Notes: a model not told the origin generated them from the sequence alone. DNA of 5,673 nt from Clostridia bacterium (GCA_027335545.1 DAHWHV010000510.1:1-5673); one strand, 5' to 3'; numbered from the stretch's first letter, positions 1 through 5,314 are shown. A program made the numbers and translations.

Positions 1-54
1 TGTTGCGGCGCACCCGTCCCACCCTGTGCAGCCCCAGGTTCCGACCGGGCACGA

Positions 55-139
55 GCGAGAGTGCTGGAACTGGCAGACAGGCACGTTTGAGGGGCGTGTG
101 GCGCAAGCCGTGGGGGTTCAAGTCCCCCCTCTCGCACCA
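55..139 (+). tRNA. trnL: tRNA-Leu, anticodon GAG
   Basis: This is a complete class II tRNA that decodes CUC/CUU leucine codons. The acceptor stem pairs 55-61 (GCGAGAG) with 129-135 (CTCTCGC) perfectly, followed by discriminator A136 and an encoded CCA at 137-139. The anticodon stem is 82-86/94-98 with loop TTGAGGG at 87-93, so the anticodon is GAG at 89-91. The T arm has a GGGGG/CCCCC stem (112-116/124-128) around loop TTCAAGT. A long variable arm at 99-111 with a GGC/GCC stem and an A136 discriminator fit leucine rather than serine. An encoded CCA is usual in many Firmicutes. No integrase or repeated 3' end of the tRNA is visible in the window. Confidence 0.96.
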
Positions 140-175
140 AAACCCAACTGCAACAAGGGGATCCGGGAATAGGCG

Positions 176-210
176 GCGGCTTCCAGCTTGACCTGGGAGG
201 CCGCTGTTTC
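176..210 (+). terminator. hairpin behind tRNA-Leu, possible terminator
   Basis: GCGGCTTCC at 176-184 pairs with GGAGGCCGC at 196-204 over nine pairs including one T-G wobble, with an 11-nt loop. The tail is TGTTTC, a weak T stretch. It lies 37 nt past the tRNA and is the first stable structure after it, so it may end the tRNA transcript. The poor T tract keeps confidence moderate. Confidence 0.5.
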
Positions 211-245
211 GCTGGTGACGTGCGGCGCACAAAGCCTCTGGGTGT

Positions 246-454
246 GTGGCGCTCACGGGCTCCTGGCGACAGACGTCGCGAGACGTCCTGGCCATCGGCG
301 CGGCACGGCGCTATGCCCTGCAGCAACTCTCCCGCGGCAGCCCCTGGCTCGACCCCGCCTGGGCGGCCGTCACACCCCACCCGGCCGAGCGGCTGCGCCG
401 GCGAAGGCCCTGGACGGCTACTTCCAGGAGCCGGTGCAACTCCGGAACCTGTGA
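246..454 (+). pseudogene. possible frameshifted coding remnant
   Basis: Two reading frames join here in a way that looks like one broken gene. The frame containing the GTG at 246 reads plausible protein up to about position 400 (segments such as RDVLAIGAARRYALQQLSRG and SPWLDPAWAAV), with G or C at nearly 90 percent of third positions. After that it turns into arginine-rich nonsense. From about 400 a second frame reads AKALDGYFQEPVQLRNL and stops at 452-454, again with strongly G/C third positions. One missing base near 398-402 would fuse them. There is no clear ribosome binding site before 246, so this may be the 3' end of a gene whose 5' part is lost. The family was not recognised. It could also be chance open frame in GC-rich DNA, or a sequencing error in an intact small gene. 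Confidence 0.3.
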
Positions 455-578
455 GGGCGGAGGCCTGAAGGCAGGAAGGCGTCGGCCGAGGGCTAGAGAT
501 CCCGTACCCTCCGCCCATGCACGGGCCGGCTCCCCGCGGTTCGCCTCCTGGGGACGCCGCCCCGTCCCGGCGGAGGGC
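455..578. other. noncoding stretch with inverted repeats
   Basis: No gene is seen between the coding remnant and the end of the minus-strand hypothetical gene. GGGCGGAGG at 455-463 and CCTCCGCCC at 508-516 form a perfect 9-bp inverted repeat separated by 44 nt. It could fold on either strand, but no function can be assigned. Confidence 0.35.
551..568 (-). terminator. hairpin after the hypothetical gene
   Basis: GGGACG at 551-556 and CGTCCC at 563-568 form a 6-bp stem with a 6-nt loop. It starts 10 nt past the minus-strand stop codon at 579-581. There is no T tract, so termination is inferred only from its position; it may instead protect the 3' end of the mRNA. Confidence 0.35.
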
Positions 579-1028
579 TCAGTCCTGAGGGCGCGCGGCG
601 TGCGGGTCGTGGAACTGCAACTCGTCCTCCAGTGCGCCGGCCTGGAAGAGGGGCACACCGCGCCGCCGCTGCTGCCGGACCACTTCGTGTACGGCGGCGA
701 AGTTGCTTGCGCTCACCCACACCTGGTCCGTCGCGGGTGGCGCCAAGCTGGCGGCGGCCGCCGCATGGGCCAGCAGGGGTGCCGTCCAGCTGCCGCCCAA
801 CGGGTCGCCGGAGGCGCGCATGATCAGGGGGCGCGCCGCCAGACGCACCCCGGAGCGCACCCATCGCTCGCCCCCGCTCGTCGTCTGCGCGAACCCCCAC
901 GACACGTCCCCGCCCTGATCCAGCCAGGACAGGGTGTCTACACGCCATGTGCCCTGCGCATCCCCCGCCCCAGGACCACCCGACCGCACCCCGCCTGGGC
1001 CGGGCGCCCGCTCCGCGCCAGTGTCCAT
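579..1028 (-). CDS. hypothetical protein, 149 aa
   Basis: I do not recognise the family. The reading frame looks real: third positions are mostly G or C, and the composition is not the arginine/proline-rich pattern of a shadow frame. The start chosen is ATG at 1028-1026 because GGGAGG (1042-1037) lies 8 nt before it; the upstream in-frame start at 1064 lacks such a site. Residues 1-25 are Gly/Pro/Ala-rich and probably disordered. A folded part follows with five tryptophans (W28, W35, W44, W56, W81) and segments such as VDTLSWLDQGG and VSWGFAQTTSGGERWVRSG, suggestive of beta strands. An alanine-rich helix near 86-95 and a charged segment near 114-123 come next. No signal peptide, membrane helix or cysteine is visible. 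It lies 145 nt downstream of the DUF3343 gene on the same strand, so it could be co-transcribed, but a hairpin separates them. Confidence 0.72.
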   Translation of the reverse strand: MDTGAERAPGPGGVRSGGPGAGDAQGTWRVDTLSWLDQGGDVSWGFAQTTSGGERWVRSGVRLAARPLIMRASGDPLGGSWTAPLLAHAAAAASLAPPATDQVWVSASNFAAVHEVVRQQRRRGVPLFQAGALEDELQFHDPHAARPQD

Positions 1029-1033
1029 CGCGC

Positions 1034-1042
1034 CACCCTCCC
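1034..1042 (-). promoter_or_regulatory. ribosome binding site fixing the 149-aa start
   Basis: Read on the minus strand, GGGAGGGTG at 1042-1034 precedes the ATG at 1028 with normal spacing. It is the reason for preferring the shorter 149-aa product over an upstream start. Confidence 0.7.
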
Positions 1043-1156
1043 GCCTCTGGCCGGGGTCGCACACCCCCGCCGAGCGCAGCCTACGCCCACGCGCCTCGGC
1101 GTCGGGTGCGCCGCGTCACCGCCGCGGGGTGTCCGCTGCCCCTGGTGCATCGGAGG

Positions 1157-1173
1157 GCGTGGCGCCGCCACGC
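1157..1173 (-). terminator. hairpin directly after the DUF3343 stop codon
   Basis: GCGTGGCG at 1157-1164 and CGCCACGC at 1166-1173 are perfect inverted repeats around one base; a realistic fold has 6 bp and a 5-nt loop. It abuts the TGA at 1176-1174. There is no T tract, so it may reduce read-through, or block 3' exonucleases, rather than act as a full intrinsic terminator. Confidence 0.35.
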
Positions 1174-1392
1174 TCAATCCAGCGTGACGCTTTGCCGGGG
1201 GGCGTGGTGGGCCGCGCCCAGGGCCTTCAGGGCCCGCGGCGCATCCGCGCAGGTCAGCCGCACGGCTAGGCCGCACGCCCCGCGGATGGCGGGCGGTTTG
1301 GGTACGACCGCGCAGGGGATCGCCGCCGCCTGCAGGAGCGCCTCGGCGCGCAGGGCGCCGTAGGTGGTGCCGAAGGTCAGGTAGAGGCGCAT
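1174..1392 (-). CDS. DUF3343 protein, putative Se/S carrier-like
   Basis: This 72-aa protein matches the small DUF3343 family (putative Se/S carrier protein-like). It begins MRLYLTFGTTYGALRAEALL, the typical strand-then-helix opening in which members read 'lvtF.st..Al.aE..l'. It carries the typical Pro-Arg-Gly-Ala-Cys-Gly region near residues 33-41 (IRGACGLAVRL), with Cys40 the likely functional thiol. Cys27 and Cys48 are additional cysteines. The ATG at 1392-1390 has GGGAGG (1405-1400) 7 nt before it. The start lies inside the end of the cysteine desulfurase gene, overlapping by 16 nt, which suggests translational coupling and a shared role. A reasonable inference is that it accepts or carries sulfur or selenium released by that enzyme. 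The biochemical role of the family is not firmly established. Confidence 0.88.
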   Translation of the reverse strand: MRLYLTFGTTYGALRAEALLQAAAIPCAVVPKPPAIRGACGLAVRLTCADAPRALKALGAAHHAPRQSVTLD

Positions 1393-2549
1393 GCCGCCGC
1401 CTCCCGGTGCGCCGCGACCCAGGCCAGCGCCCGCGTGACGGCGTCCAACTCCGCGGCCGTCGTACGCCAGCCGAGGCTCAGCCGCACCGTGCCGGCCGGG
1501 AAGGTCCCCAGCGTCCGGTGCGCCAAGGGCGCACAGTGCAGCCCCGCCCGCGTGGCGATCCCGAAGCGTTGATCCAGGACCTCCGCCACGGCGGAGGGGT
1601 GCCAGCCCTCCACGGCGAGCGAGACACAGCCCGTGCGGTCGCGCGCCGCGGGCGGCCCCAAGACCCGCACGCCGGGCAGATGCCGCAGGTCGGGCAGCCA
1701 GGCCTCCAGCAGGGCGAGTTCGGCCCGGCGGCGCGCCGCGAGGCCCACCCGCAGCAGCACCGACGCGGCGGCGCCAAGCCCGGCGATCCCCGGCGTGTTC
1801 AGGGTGCCGGCCTCAAAGCGTTCGGGTAGGTCCCGCGGCGGCACGTCCTCCTCGGAATTGCCCCCGGTGCCCCCGAGCCGGACGGGCGGGAGGTCCACCG
1901 TGGCGGAGAGGTAAAGCAGCCCGGTGCCCTGCGGGCCCAGCAGGCCCTTGTGTCCGGAGCAGGCGACCAGTGCCGCGCCCGAAGAGTCCCAGCCCTCCGC
2001 CAGGTGCCCCCCTGCCTGCGCCGCATCCACGACCAGCGGCACGCCGTGCCGGCGGCAGACCTCGGACGCCTCGGCCACGGGCAGGATCGCCCCCGTCACA
2101 TTGCTGGCGTGGGTCAGCACGCACAGGCGCGCCCCCCGCAGCGCGGCGGCCAGGAGGGCCAGGTCGAGGGGGCGGTCCGCCGCGGCGGGCGGGACGACGA
2201 CCAGTTCCCCGCCGGAGCGGTGCGCCCAGGCCCGCAGCGGGCGCCAGACGGCGTTGTGCTCAAACGCGCTGCAGACGACCCGCCCTGACCGTTCGCCCAG
2301 CAGGCCGAGCAGGGCGAGGTGCAGGGAGTCGGTGCACCCGGACGTGAACACCAACCGGGCGGGGTCCGCCACGCCGAGCAGAACGGCCAAGCGCGCGCGG
2401 GCCCCGTAGACCAGCCGGGCCGCCGCGACGGCCCGCCGGTGCGCGCCGCGGCCCGGGTTGGCGTTGGCGTCGCGCAGGCAAGCAGCGACCGCTTCCACGA
2501 CCTCGACCGGTTTCGGGTCCGAGGTGGCGGCGTGGTCCAGGTAGATCAA
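1377..2549 (-). CDS. cysteine desulfurase family class V aminotransferase
   Basis: This 390-aa cytosolic PLP enzyme belongs to the cysteine desulfurase group (EF2568-type, SufS-like). It would convert cysteine to alanine and hold the sulfur as a persulfide; selenocysteine is another possible substrate. Visible landmarks are MIYLDHAATS at the N-terminus, His98 in the FEHN segment (stacks on PLP in relatives), Asn150 in HASNVTG, Asp175 and Gln178 in DAAQAGG (PLP contacts), Lys201 in SGHKGLLGPQGTG (Schiff base), catalytic Cys339 in RAGLHCAPLAH, and Arg356 in TVRLSLG (substrate carboxylate). All key residues are intact and the length is normal. The start is TTG at 2549-2547, chosen because MIYLD is the family's usual N-terminus; a nearby ATG at 2556 is out of frame. 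The binding site is only a weak GGGGGT. The gene heads the minus-strand group and overlaps the DUF3343 gene. The real substrate is not decided by the sequence. Confidence 0.93.
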   Translation of the reverse strand: MIYLDHAATSDPKPVEVVEAVAACLRDANANPGRGAHRRAVAAARLVYGARARLAVLLGVADPARLVFTSGCTDSLHLALLGLLGERSGRVVCSAFEHNAVWRPLRAWAHRSGGELVVVPPAAADRPLDLALLAAALRGARLCVLTHASNVTGAILPVAEASEVCRRHGVPLVVDAAQAGGHLAEGWDSSGAALVACSGHKGLLGPQGTGLLYLSATVDLPPVRLGGTGGNSEEDVPPRDLPERFEAGTLNTPGIAGLGAAASVLLRVGLAARRRAELALLEAWLPDLRHLPGVRVLGPPAARDRTGCVSLAVEGWHPSAVAEVLDQRFGIATRAGLHCAPLAHRTLGTFPAGTVRLSLGWRTTAAELDAVTRALAWVAAHREAAACAST

Positions 2550-2624
2550 CGGGCATCGACCCCCAGGCCCGCGCCGCTCGCGGCGGGGCGCGCGGCCAGT
2601 GTGGCGGCGGCGCCGGGCGTCGGC

Positions 2625-2662
2625 GGTGACGGGTGCCGCGGCCCCCGGTGACCGGCGTCACC
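2625..2662. promoter_or_regulatory. FNR/DNR-like dyad in the divergent intergenic region
   Basis: GGTGAC (2647-2652), CGGC, GTCACC (2657-2662) is a perfect 6-bp dyad with a 4-nt centre. The arrangement GTGAC-N4-GTCAC has the geometry of CRP/FNR-superfamily sites (TTGAY-N4-RTCAA). A further GGTGAC at 2625-2630 lies 22 bp upstream, about two helical turns away. The dyad is 80 bp before the DUF2249 start and 98 bp before the divergent cysteine desulfurase start, so it could control either. The half-site is GTGAC rather than the classical TTGAC/TTGAT, and no convincing -10/-35 pair was found, so the assignment is tentative. Confidence 0.45.
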
Positions 2663-2742
2663 ACCCGCCGCGTCGCCCGGCGCTACGCTGGCAACTGCGG
2701 TCCGGTGCCACCCGTGCCGGGCGCCGCGAAAGGGGTGCCGTG

Positions 2743-2991
2743 ATGGCCGAGGCCTTTGCCGCGACGCTGGATGTGCGACCGCTGCCGCCCCGCGAGAAGC
2801 ACCTGAGGATCCACCGCACCTTCTCCGACCTGCCGGCCGGGGAGGCGATGCTGCTGATCAACGACCACGACCCCAAGCCCCTGCGCTACGAATTCGAGGC
2901 GGAGCGCCCCGGGGAGTTCGACTGGTCCTACATCGAGAGCGGGCCGGAGGTCTGGCGCGTGCGCATCGGCAAGCGGGCCTCGGCCGGCTGA
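2743..2991 (+). CDS. DUF2249 domain protein, 82 aa
   Basis: This small soluble protein is one complete DUF2249 domain. Landmarks are LDVRPLPPREKH (9-20), F27, the PAGE turn (31-34), the invariant-looking INDHDPKPLRYEF (39-51), EFDWSYIESGPEVWRVRI (58-75) and a short basic tail. The family is often encoded beside hemerythrin-like proteins, denitrification genes and Crp/Fnr regulators. Its biochemical activity is unknown; His42 and the neighbouring aspartates are possible metal or heme contacts by inference. The ATG at 2743 is preceded by AAAGGGG (2729-2735) with a 7-nt gap; an overlapping GTG at 2740 is a less likely start. It is the first of three plus-strand genes and probably shares regulation with the CopD-like gene 101 nt downstream. 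Confidence 0.9.
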   Translation: MAEAFAATLDVRPLPPREKHLRIHRTFSDLPAGEAMLLINDHDPKPLRYEFEAERPGEFDWSYIESGPEVWRVRIGKRASAG

Positions 2992-3044
2992 GGCGGTGCC
3001 TCGGGGGTCGGGGCGGTGCGCGGGGCCGGGCGCCGGCTGCGGGT

Positions 3045-3072
3045 GATCCGGGCCCGCCGCGCCCCCCGGATC
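3045..3072 (+). repeat. inverted repeat before the CopD-like gene
   Basis: GATCCGGG (3045-3052) and CCCGGATC (3065-3072) form a perfect 8-bp inverted repeat with a 12-nt GC-only loop. It ends 6 nt before the ribosome binding site. It could be an mRNA leader hairpin affecting translation, a weak intergenic terminator or an operator. No T tract follows it. Confidence 0.45.
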
Positions 3073-3078
3073 GACGCT

Positions 3079-3085
3079 GGAGGTG
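3079..3085 (+). promoter_or_regulatory. ribosome binding site for the GTG start at 3093
   Basis: GGAGGTG is a near-perfect match to the 16S anti-Shine-Dalgarno sequence, with 9 nt between GGAGG and the GTG codon. It settles the start of the CopD-like gene on a GTG. Confidence 0.8.
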
Positions 3086-3092
3086 GGTCAGC

Positions 3093-4103
3093 GTGGCGAG
3101 GGGTGGCGATCTGCCCGCCCAGCGGCTGGCGGCCGATCCGACGGGTCTGCTCAACAAGTACGCCCTGCCTAAGGTGGCGATGGTCGTCATCGCCGGCGCC
3201 GCCGCCGTCGGGACGGTGCTGACCACCGTCGTGGGCGCCCACCTGGGCTACGCCCATGCGGCCGCGCGCTACCTGCTCCTCATGGGGGCGGCGACGGCGG
3301 CGGGGGGCCGGCTCTGGGAGTCGTGGATCCTCCAACCGGCCACCCGGCTGGTGGGCGGTCCACAGGCCGGGGCCTACGCGCAGCGGCAGCGGGCGCGGTT
3401 TCGCCGCCTTGAGCGCGGGGCATGGCTGGCGGCGGCCTGCGGCGGGGCGGCCCTGGCCCCGGCCTACTGGCGGGCGGGCGCGGGCGCCCCCCTGGACGAG
3501 CACCTGGCCCTGGCCGCATCGGGGGCGGCGCTGCTGGGTTGGGCGATCCTGGCCCGGTGGTCGGACGCGCGGCCCGGCGCCGCGGCCACCGGGGGTTGGG
3601 TGCGGCCCGGGGCGCTGACCGCCGTCTCGTTGCTGCTGTGGTCGGCCGCCTTCCTGCAGGTGTGGTACGACACCCCCGGCGATTGGCAGGGGCTGCTGTG
3701 GCGGATCCTGCACCTGTCGGCGTTCGCCGCCTGGTTCGGCGGTGCCGTGTGGAACGTGGCCGTGGCGGTGCCGGCGGCGCGGGAGGACCTCTCCCTACCC
3801 GTGGTCATCGCGGCCAACGCGCAGTTGGAGCGCTTCCGCGCCGTGGTACGGATCGCCCTGCCGCTGATCGTGGCCACGGGGTTGCTGCAGGTCTGGAACG
3901 CCGTGGGGATCACGCGCTGGGCCGTGCAGGGTCCCTTCGGGCACCTCGTCCTGGTCAAGCTGGGCCTGGTGGCTCTCCTGGTCCTGATCTTCAACACCTG
4001 TCCCATGTGGCATGCATGCTCGCCCATCGCGGGCATGTGCGACCTGCGGGACCTGCCCGCCGGGCAGAGGCCCGCTGCCGGGGAGTCGCAGCTCGCCGAC
4101 TGA
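3093..4103 (+). CDS. CopD-like integral membrane protein with Cys/His tail
   Basis: This 336-aa membrane protein has about eight hydrophobic segments (roughly 26-48, 55-72, 108-127, 136-155, 172-190, 204-226, 250-270, 283-301). The second half resembles the CopD copper-resistance family: WRILHLSAFAAWFGGAVWNVAV (from 203), an ERFRAVVRIALPLIVATGLLQVW segment (246-268), and GHLVLVKLGLVALLVLIFNT (283-302). His207, His284 and the tail Cys303, His307, Cys309 and Cys316 could bind a metal or heme. The tail begins just after the last membrane segment. CopD-type proteins are linked to copper uptake or tolerance; whether this one carries copper, binds heme or transfers electrons is unknown. The GTG start has an excellent ribosome binding site. 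It lies between the DUF2249 and cupin-hemerythrin genes, all on the same strand, which suggests a role in the same redox process. Family assignment is by pattern, not by a search. Confidence 0.82.
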   Translation: MARGGDLPAQRLAADPTGLLNKYALPKVAMVVIAGAAAVGTVLTTVVGAHLGYAHAAARYLLLMGAATAAGGRLWESWILQPATRLVGGPQAGAYAQRQRARFRRLERGAWLAAACGGAALAPAYWRAGAGAPLDEHLALAASGAALLGWAILARWSDARPGAAATGGWVRPGALTAVSLLLWSAAFLQVWYDTPGDWQGLLWRILHLSAFAAWFGGAVWNVAVAVPAAREDLSLPVVIAANAQLERFRAVVRIALPLIVATGLLQVWNAVGITRWAVQGPFGHLVLVKLGLVALLVLIFNTCPMWHACSPIAGMCDLRDLPAGQRPAAGESQLAD

Positions 4104-4107
4104 GGAC

Positions 4108-4134
4108 GCCCGGCCGGGGGCCTCGCCGGCGGGC
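4108..4134 (+). terminator. GC hairpin just after the CopD-like stop
   Basis: GCCCG-g-CCGG (4108-4117) pairs with CCGG-CGGGC (4126-4134), nine pairs with one bulged G and an 8-nt loop. It begins 5 nt after the stop codon. No T tract follows. It may act with the second hairpin at 4154-4195 to limit read-through. Confidence 0.35.
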
Positions 4135-4153
4135 TGGGGGCGTTCGGGTCCAC

Positions 4154-4195
4154 AGCCCCGGGGTCTGGCCCGCCGATCGAAGGGCCCCCCGGGCT
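4154..4195 (+). terminator. long GC hairpin, possible terminator
   Basis: AGCCCCGGGG (4154-4163) pairs with CCCCCGGGCT (4186-4195) with one mismatch. Inside it GGCC (4167-4170) can pair with GGCC (4183-4186 region). It is followed by AAGACCAGTAAAG rather than a T tract. It lies 50 nt past the CopD-like gene and would be the strongest structural barrier before the cupin-hemerythrin gene. Confidence 0.35.
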
Positions 4196-4217
4196 AAGAC
4201 CAGTAAAGATCGAAGGG
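4175..4217 (+). repeat. direct repeat GATCGAAGGG, two copies
   Basis: GATCGAAGGG occurs at 4175-4184 and 4208-4217, with starts 33 bp apart, near three helical turns. The second copy follows a short A-rich patch (TAAGACCAGTAAAGAT) that is unusual in this GC-rich DNA and could mark a promoter for the gene starting at 4386. No standard -35/-10 pair is evident. Confidence 0.4.
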
Positions 4218-4330
4218 GCGGCGCCAGGGGTCGCGTTCCGGCCCCCCCCGCGTTTTCCGCTGACGGCTCCGACCATACCGCGCGGCCACGTGGCGCGAAC
4301 GTCCCGAGGCACCGCCCCGCGACCACTTGG

Positions 4331-4370
4331 CGAGATTCACCAGGTGCATCCGAGATTCACGAGATTCCGA
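4331..4370 (+). promoter_or_regulatory. dyad and repeated half-sites before cupin-hemerythrin gene
   Basis: CGAGATTCAC occurs exactly twice, at 4331-4340 and 4351-4360, 20 bp apart, and GAGATTCCG follows at 4361-4369. The first copy also forms a 17-bp dyad, GATTCACC-A-GGTGCATC (4334-4350), with one mismatch. The elements end right before the ribosome binding site (GAGGAGG, 4369-4375). The pattern looks like an operator; half-sites of the form GATGCA are known from Rrf2-type NO sensors such as NsrR, but that match is only partial. Confidence 0.45.
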
Positions 4371-4385
4371 GGAGGCGATGTGGAG

Positions 4386-5237
4386 ATGGATGCGCAGTCT
4401 GCCCCACTGACGGCAAGGGTCTTTCCGCTCCGCGGCCCCGTCCCCGTGTCGGGGATCGACCTGCGGCCGCTGGTGGAGGCCCCGGGGTGCGATGTGCGCC
4501 GGGTGGCGGTCGCCCCGGGCGAGGCGCACGCGGCGGGCCCGCTCCGCCCGGAGGCCTGCGCCCTGTTGCTCGATGGGTCCGTCGAGTTCACCGTGGACGG
4601 CCACGCCTACCCCCTGGCGGCGGGCGAGATGCTCTGGGTGCGCGCGGGGGCGGCGCGGGGCTTCGTGGGCGGCCCGCAGGGCGCCACCCTGCTCGCGGTC
4701 CACCTCCCGGCCGGGGGCGCGGAGGGCGGGCCCGGGCCCCAGGAGCCTTCGGCAGAAGACCGCGCCGTCATCGCGCAGGTGACGGCCCACCATGCGGCCA
4801 TGGTGGAGGAGCTGGACCGGCGCACGGCGGCCCTCGGCGATCCCGACCAGGGGCTCGCGGGCGCCCTGGCCGCCCTGGTGGGGTATTGGCGGGGCGAGGT
4901 CTTGCCCCACGCCCAGGCCGAGGAGGAGACGATCTACGCGGTGGCGCGAGGGGTGGCTGGCGGGGCGGCGTTGGTTGCAGCGTTGGTCCTGGACCACCGG
5001 GAGCTCCGGGACCGCTCCGAGGCCCTCGCCGGCATCGCGGCCCACGTGTCCGGCGGGGAGGCGGTGCGGCGCCGCGCCGCGCTGGAGGCCGCCGCGGCGG
5101 CGGCCCTCTTCGCGGCGCACGCCCGGAAGGAAAACGAGGTCGTCCTCCCCGCCCTGGTCGCCGCGGGGCGCCCCCTGTCCCCGGTGCTCGCCGGGATGGA
5201 GGCGGCGTTCTCCCGCGCCCAGCTCGCTGCGGGGTAG
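4386..5237 (+). CDS. cupin-hemerythrin (HHE) fusion protein
   Basis: This 283-aa soluble protein joins an N-terminal cupin barrel (about 20-108) to a C-terminal hemerythrin-like four-helix bundle (about 123-280) through a Gly/Pro linker. The HHE part has the expected diiron ligands: His135/His136 (AHHAAMVEEL), His175 and Glu179 (LPHAQAEEE, an HxxxE motif), His204 (LDHREL), and His245 and Glu249 (AAHARKENE, a second HxxxE). Relatives bind O2 or NO, or, as in YtfE/RIC, help repair iron-sulfur centres after nitrosative damage. The cupin has the shape (LLDGSVEFTVDG, AAGEMLWVRAGAARGF) but keeps only His48 and perhaps Glu57 of the metal ligands; the motif 2 His position is Arg91. It may serve for dimerisation or ligand sensing. 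ATG 4386 is preferred; GTG 4380 is an alternative given GAGGAGG at 4369-4375. An ATG at 4378 is out of frame. It is separated from the CopD-like gene by 282 nt with its own apparent control region. Confidence 0.9.
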   Translation: MDAQSAPLTARVFPLRGPVPVSGIDLRPLVEAPGCDVRRVAVAPGEAHAAGPLRPEACALLLDGSVEFTVDGHAYPLAAGEMLWVRAGAARGFVGGPQGATLLAVHLPAGGAEGGPGPQEPSAEDRAVIAQVTAHHAAMVEELDRRTAALGDPDQGLAGALAALVGYWRGEVLPHAQAEEETIYAVARGVAGGAALVAALVLDHRELRDRSEALAGIAAHVSGGEAVRRRAALEAAAAAALFAAHARKENEVVLPALVAAGRPLSPVLAGMEAAFSRAQLAAG

Positions 5238-5314
5238 GGAGGGAAACAGAGGGCCACGGCGGCGCCGCGGGCTGCGGAGCACCGCTCGCCGTGGGCGAGC
5301 CTCGCTCCGCTGGG

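Noticed and set aside
4..230. 10-bp direct repeat TGCGGCGCAC at 4-13 and 221-230 flanking the tRNA
   Set aside because: It is too short and GC-rich to call an attachment site; it does not match the tRNA 3' end and no integrase is present.
246..1187. Plus-strand open frame of 313 codons
   Set aside because: Beyond about 400 it is Arg/Pro/Gly-rich and runs antisense to the better-supported 149-aa gene, as expected for a GC-rich shadow frame. Only its first part was kept as a possible remnant.
2260..2664. Minus-strand frame over the start of the cysteine desulfurase, using the ATG at 2556
   Set aside because: The peptide is low-complexity and in a different frame from the intact PLP enzyme; the TTG at 2549 gives the family-typical N-terminus.
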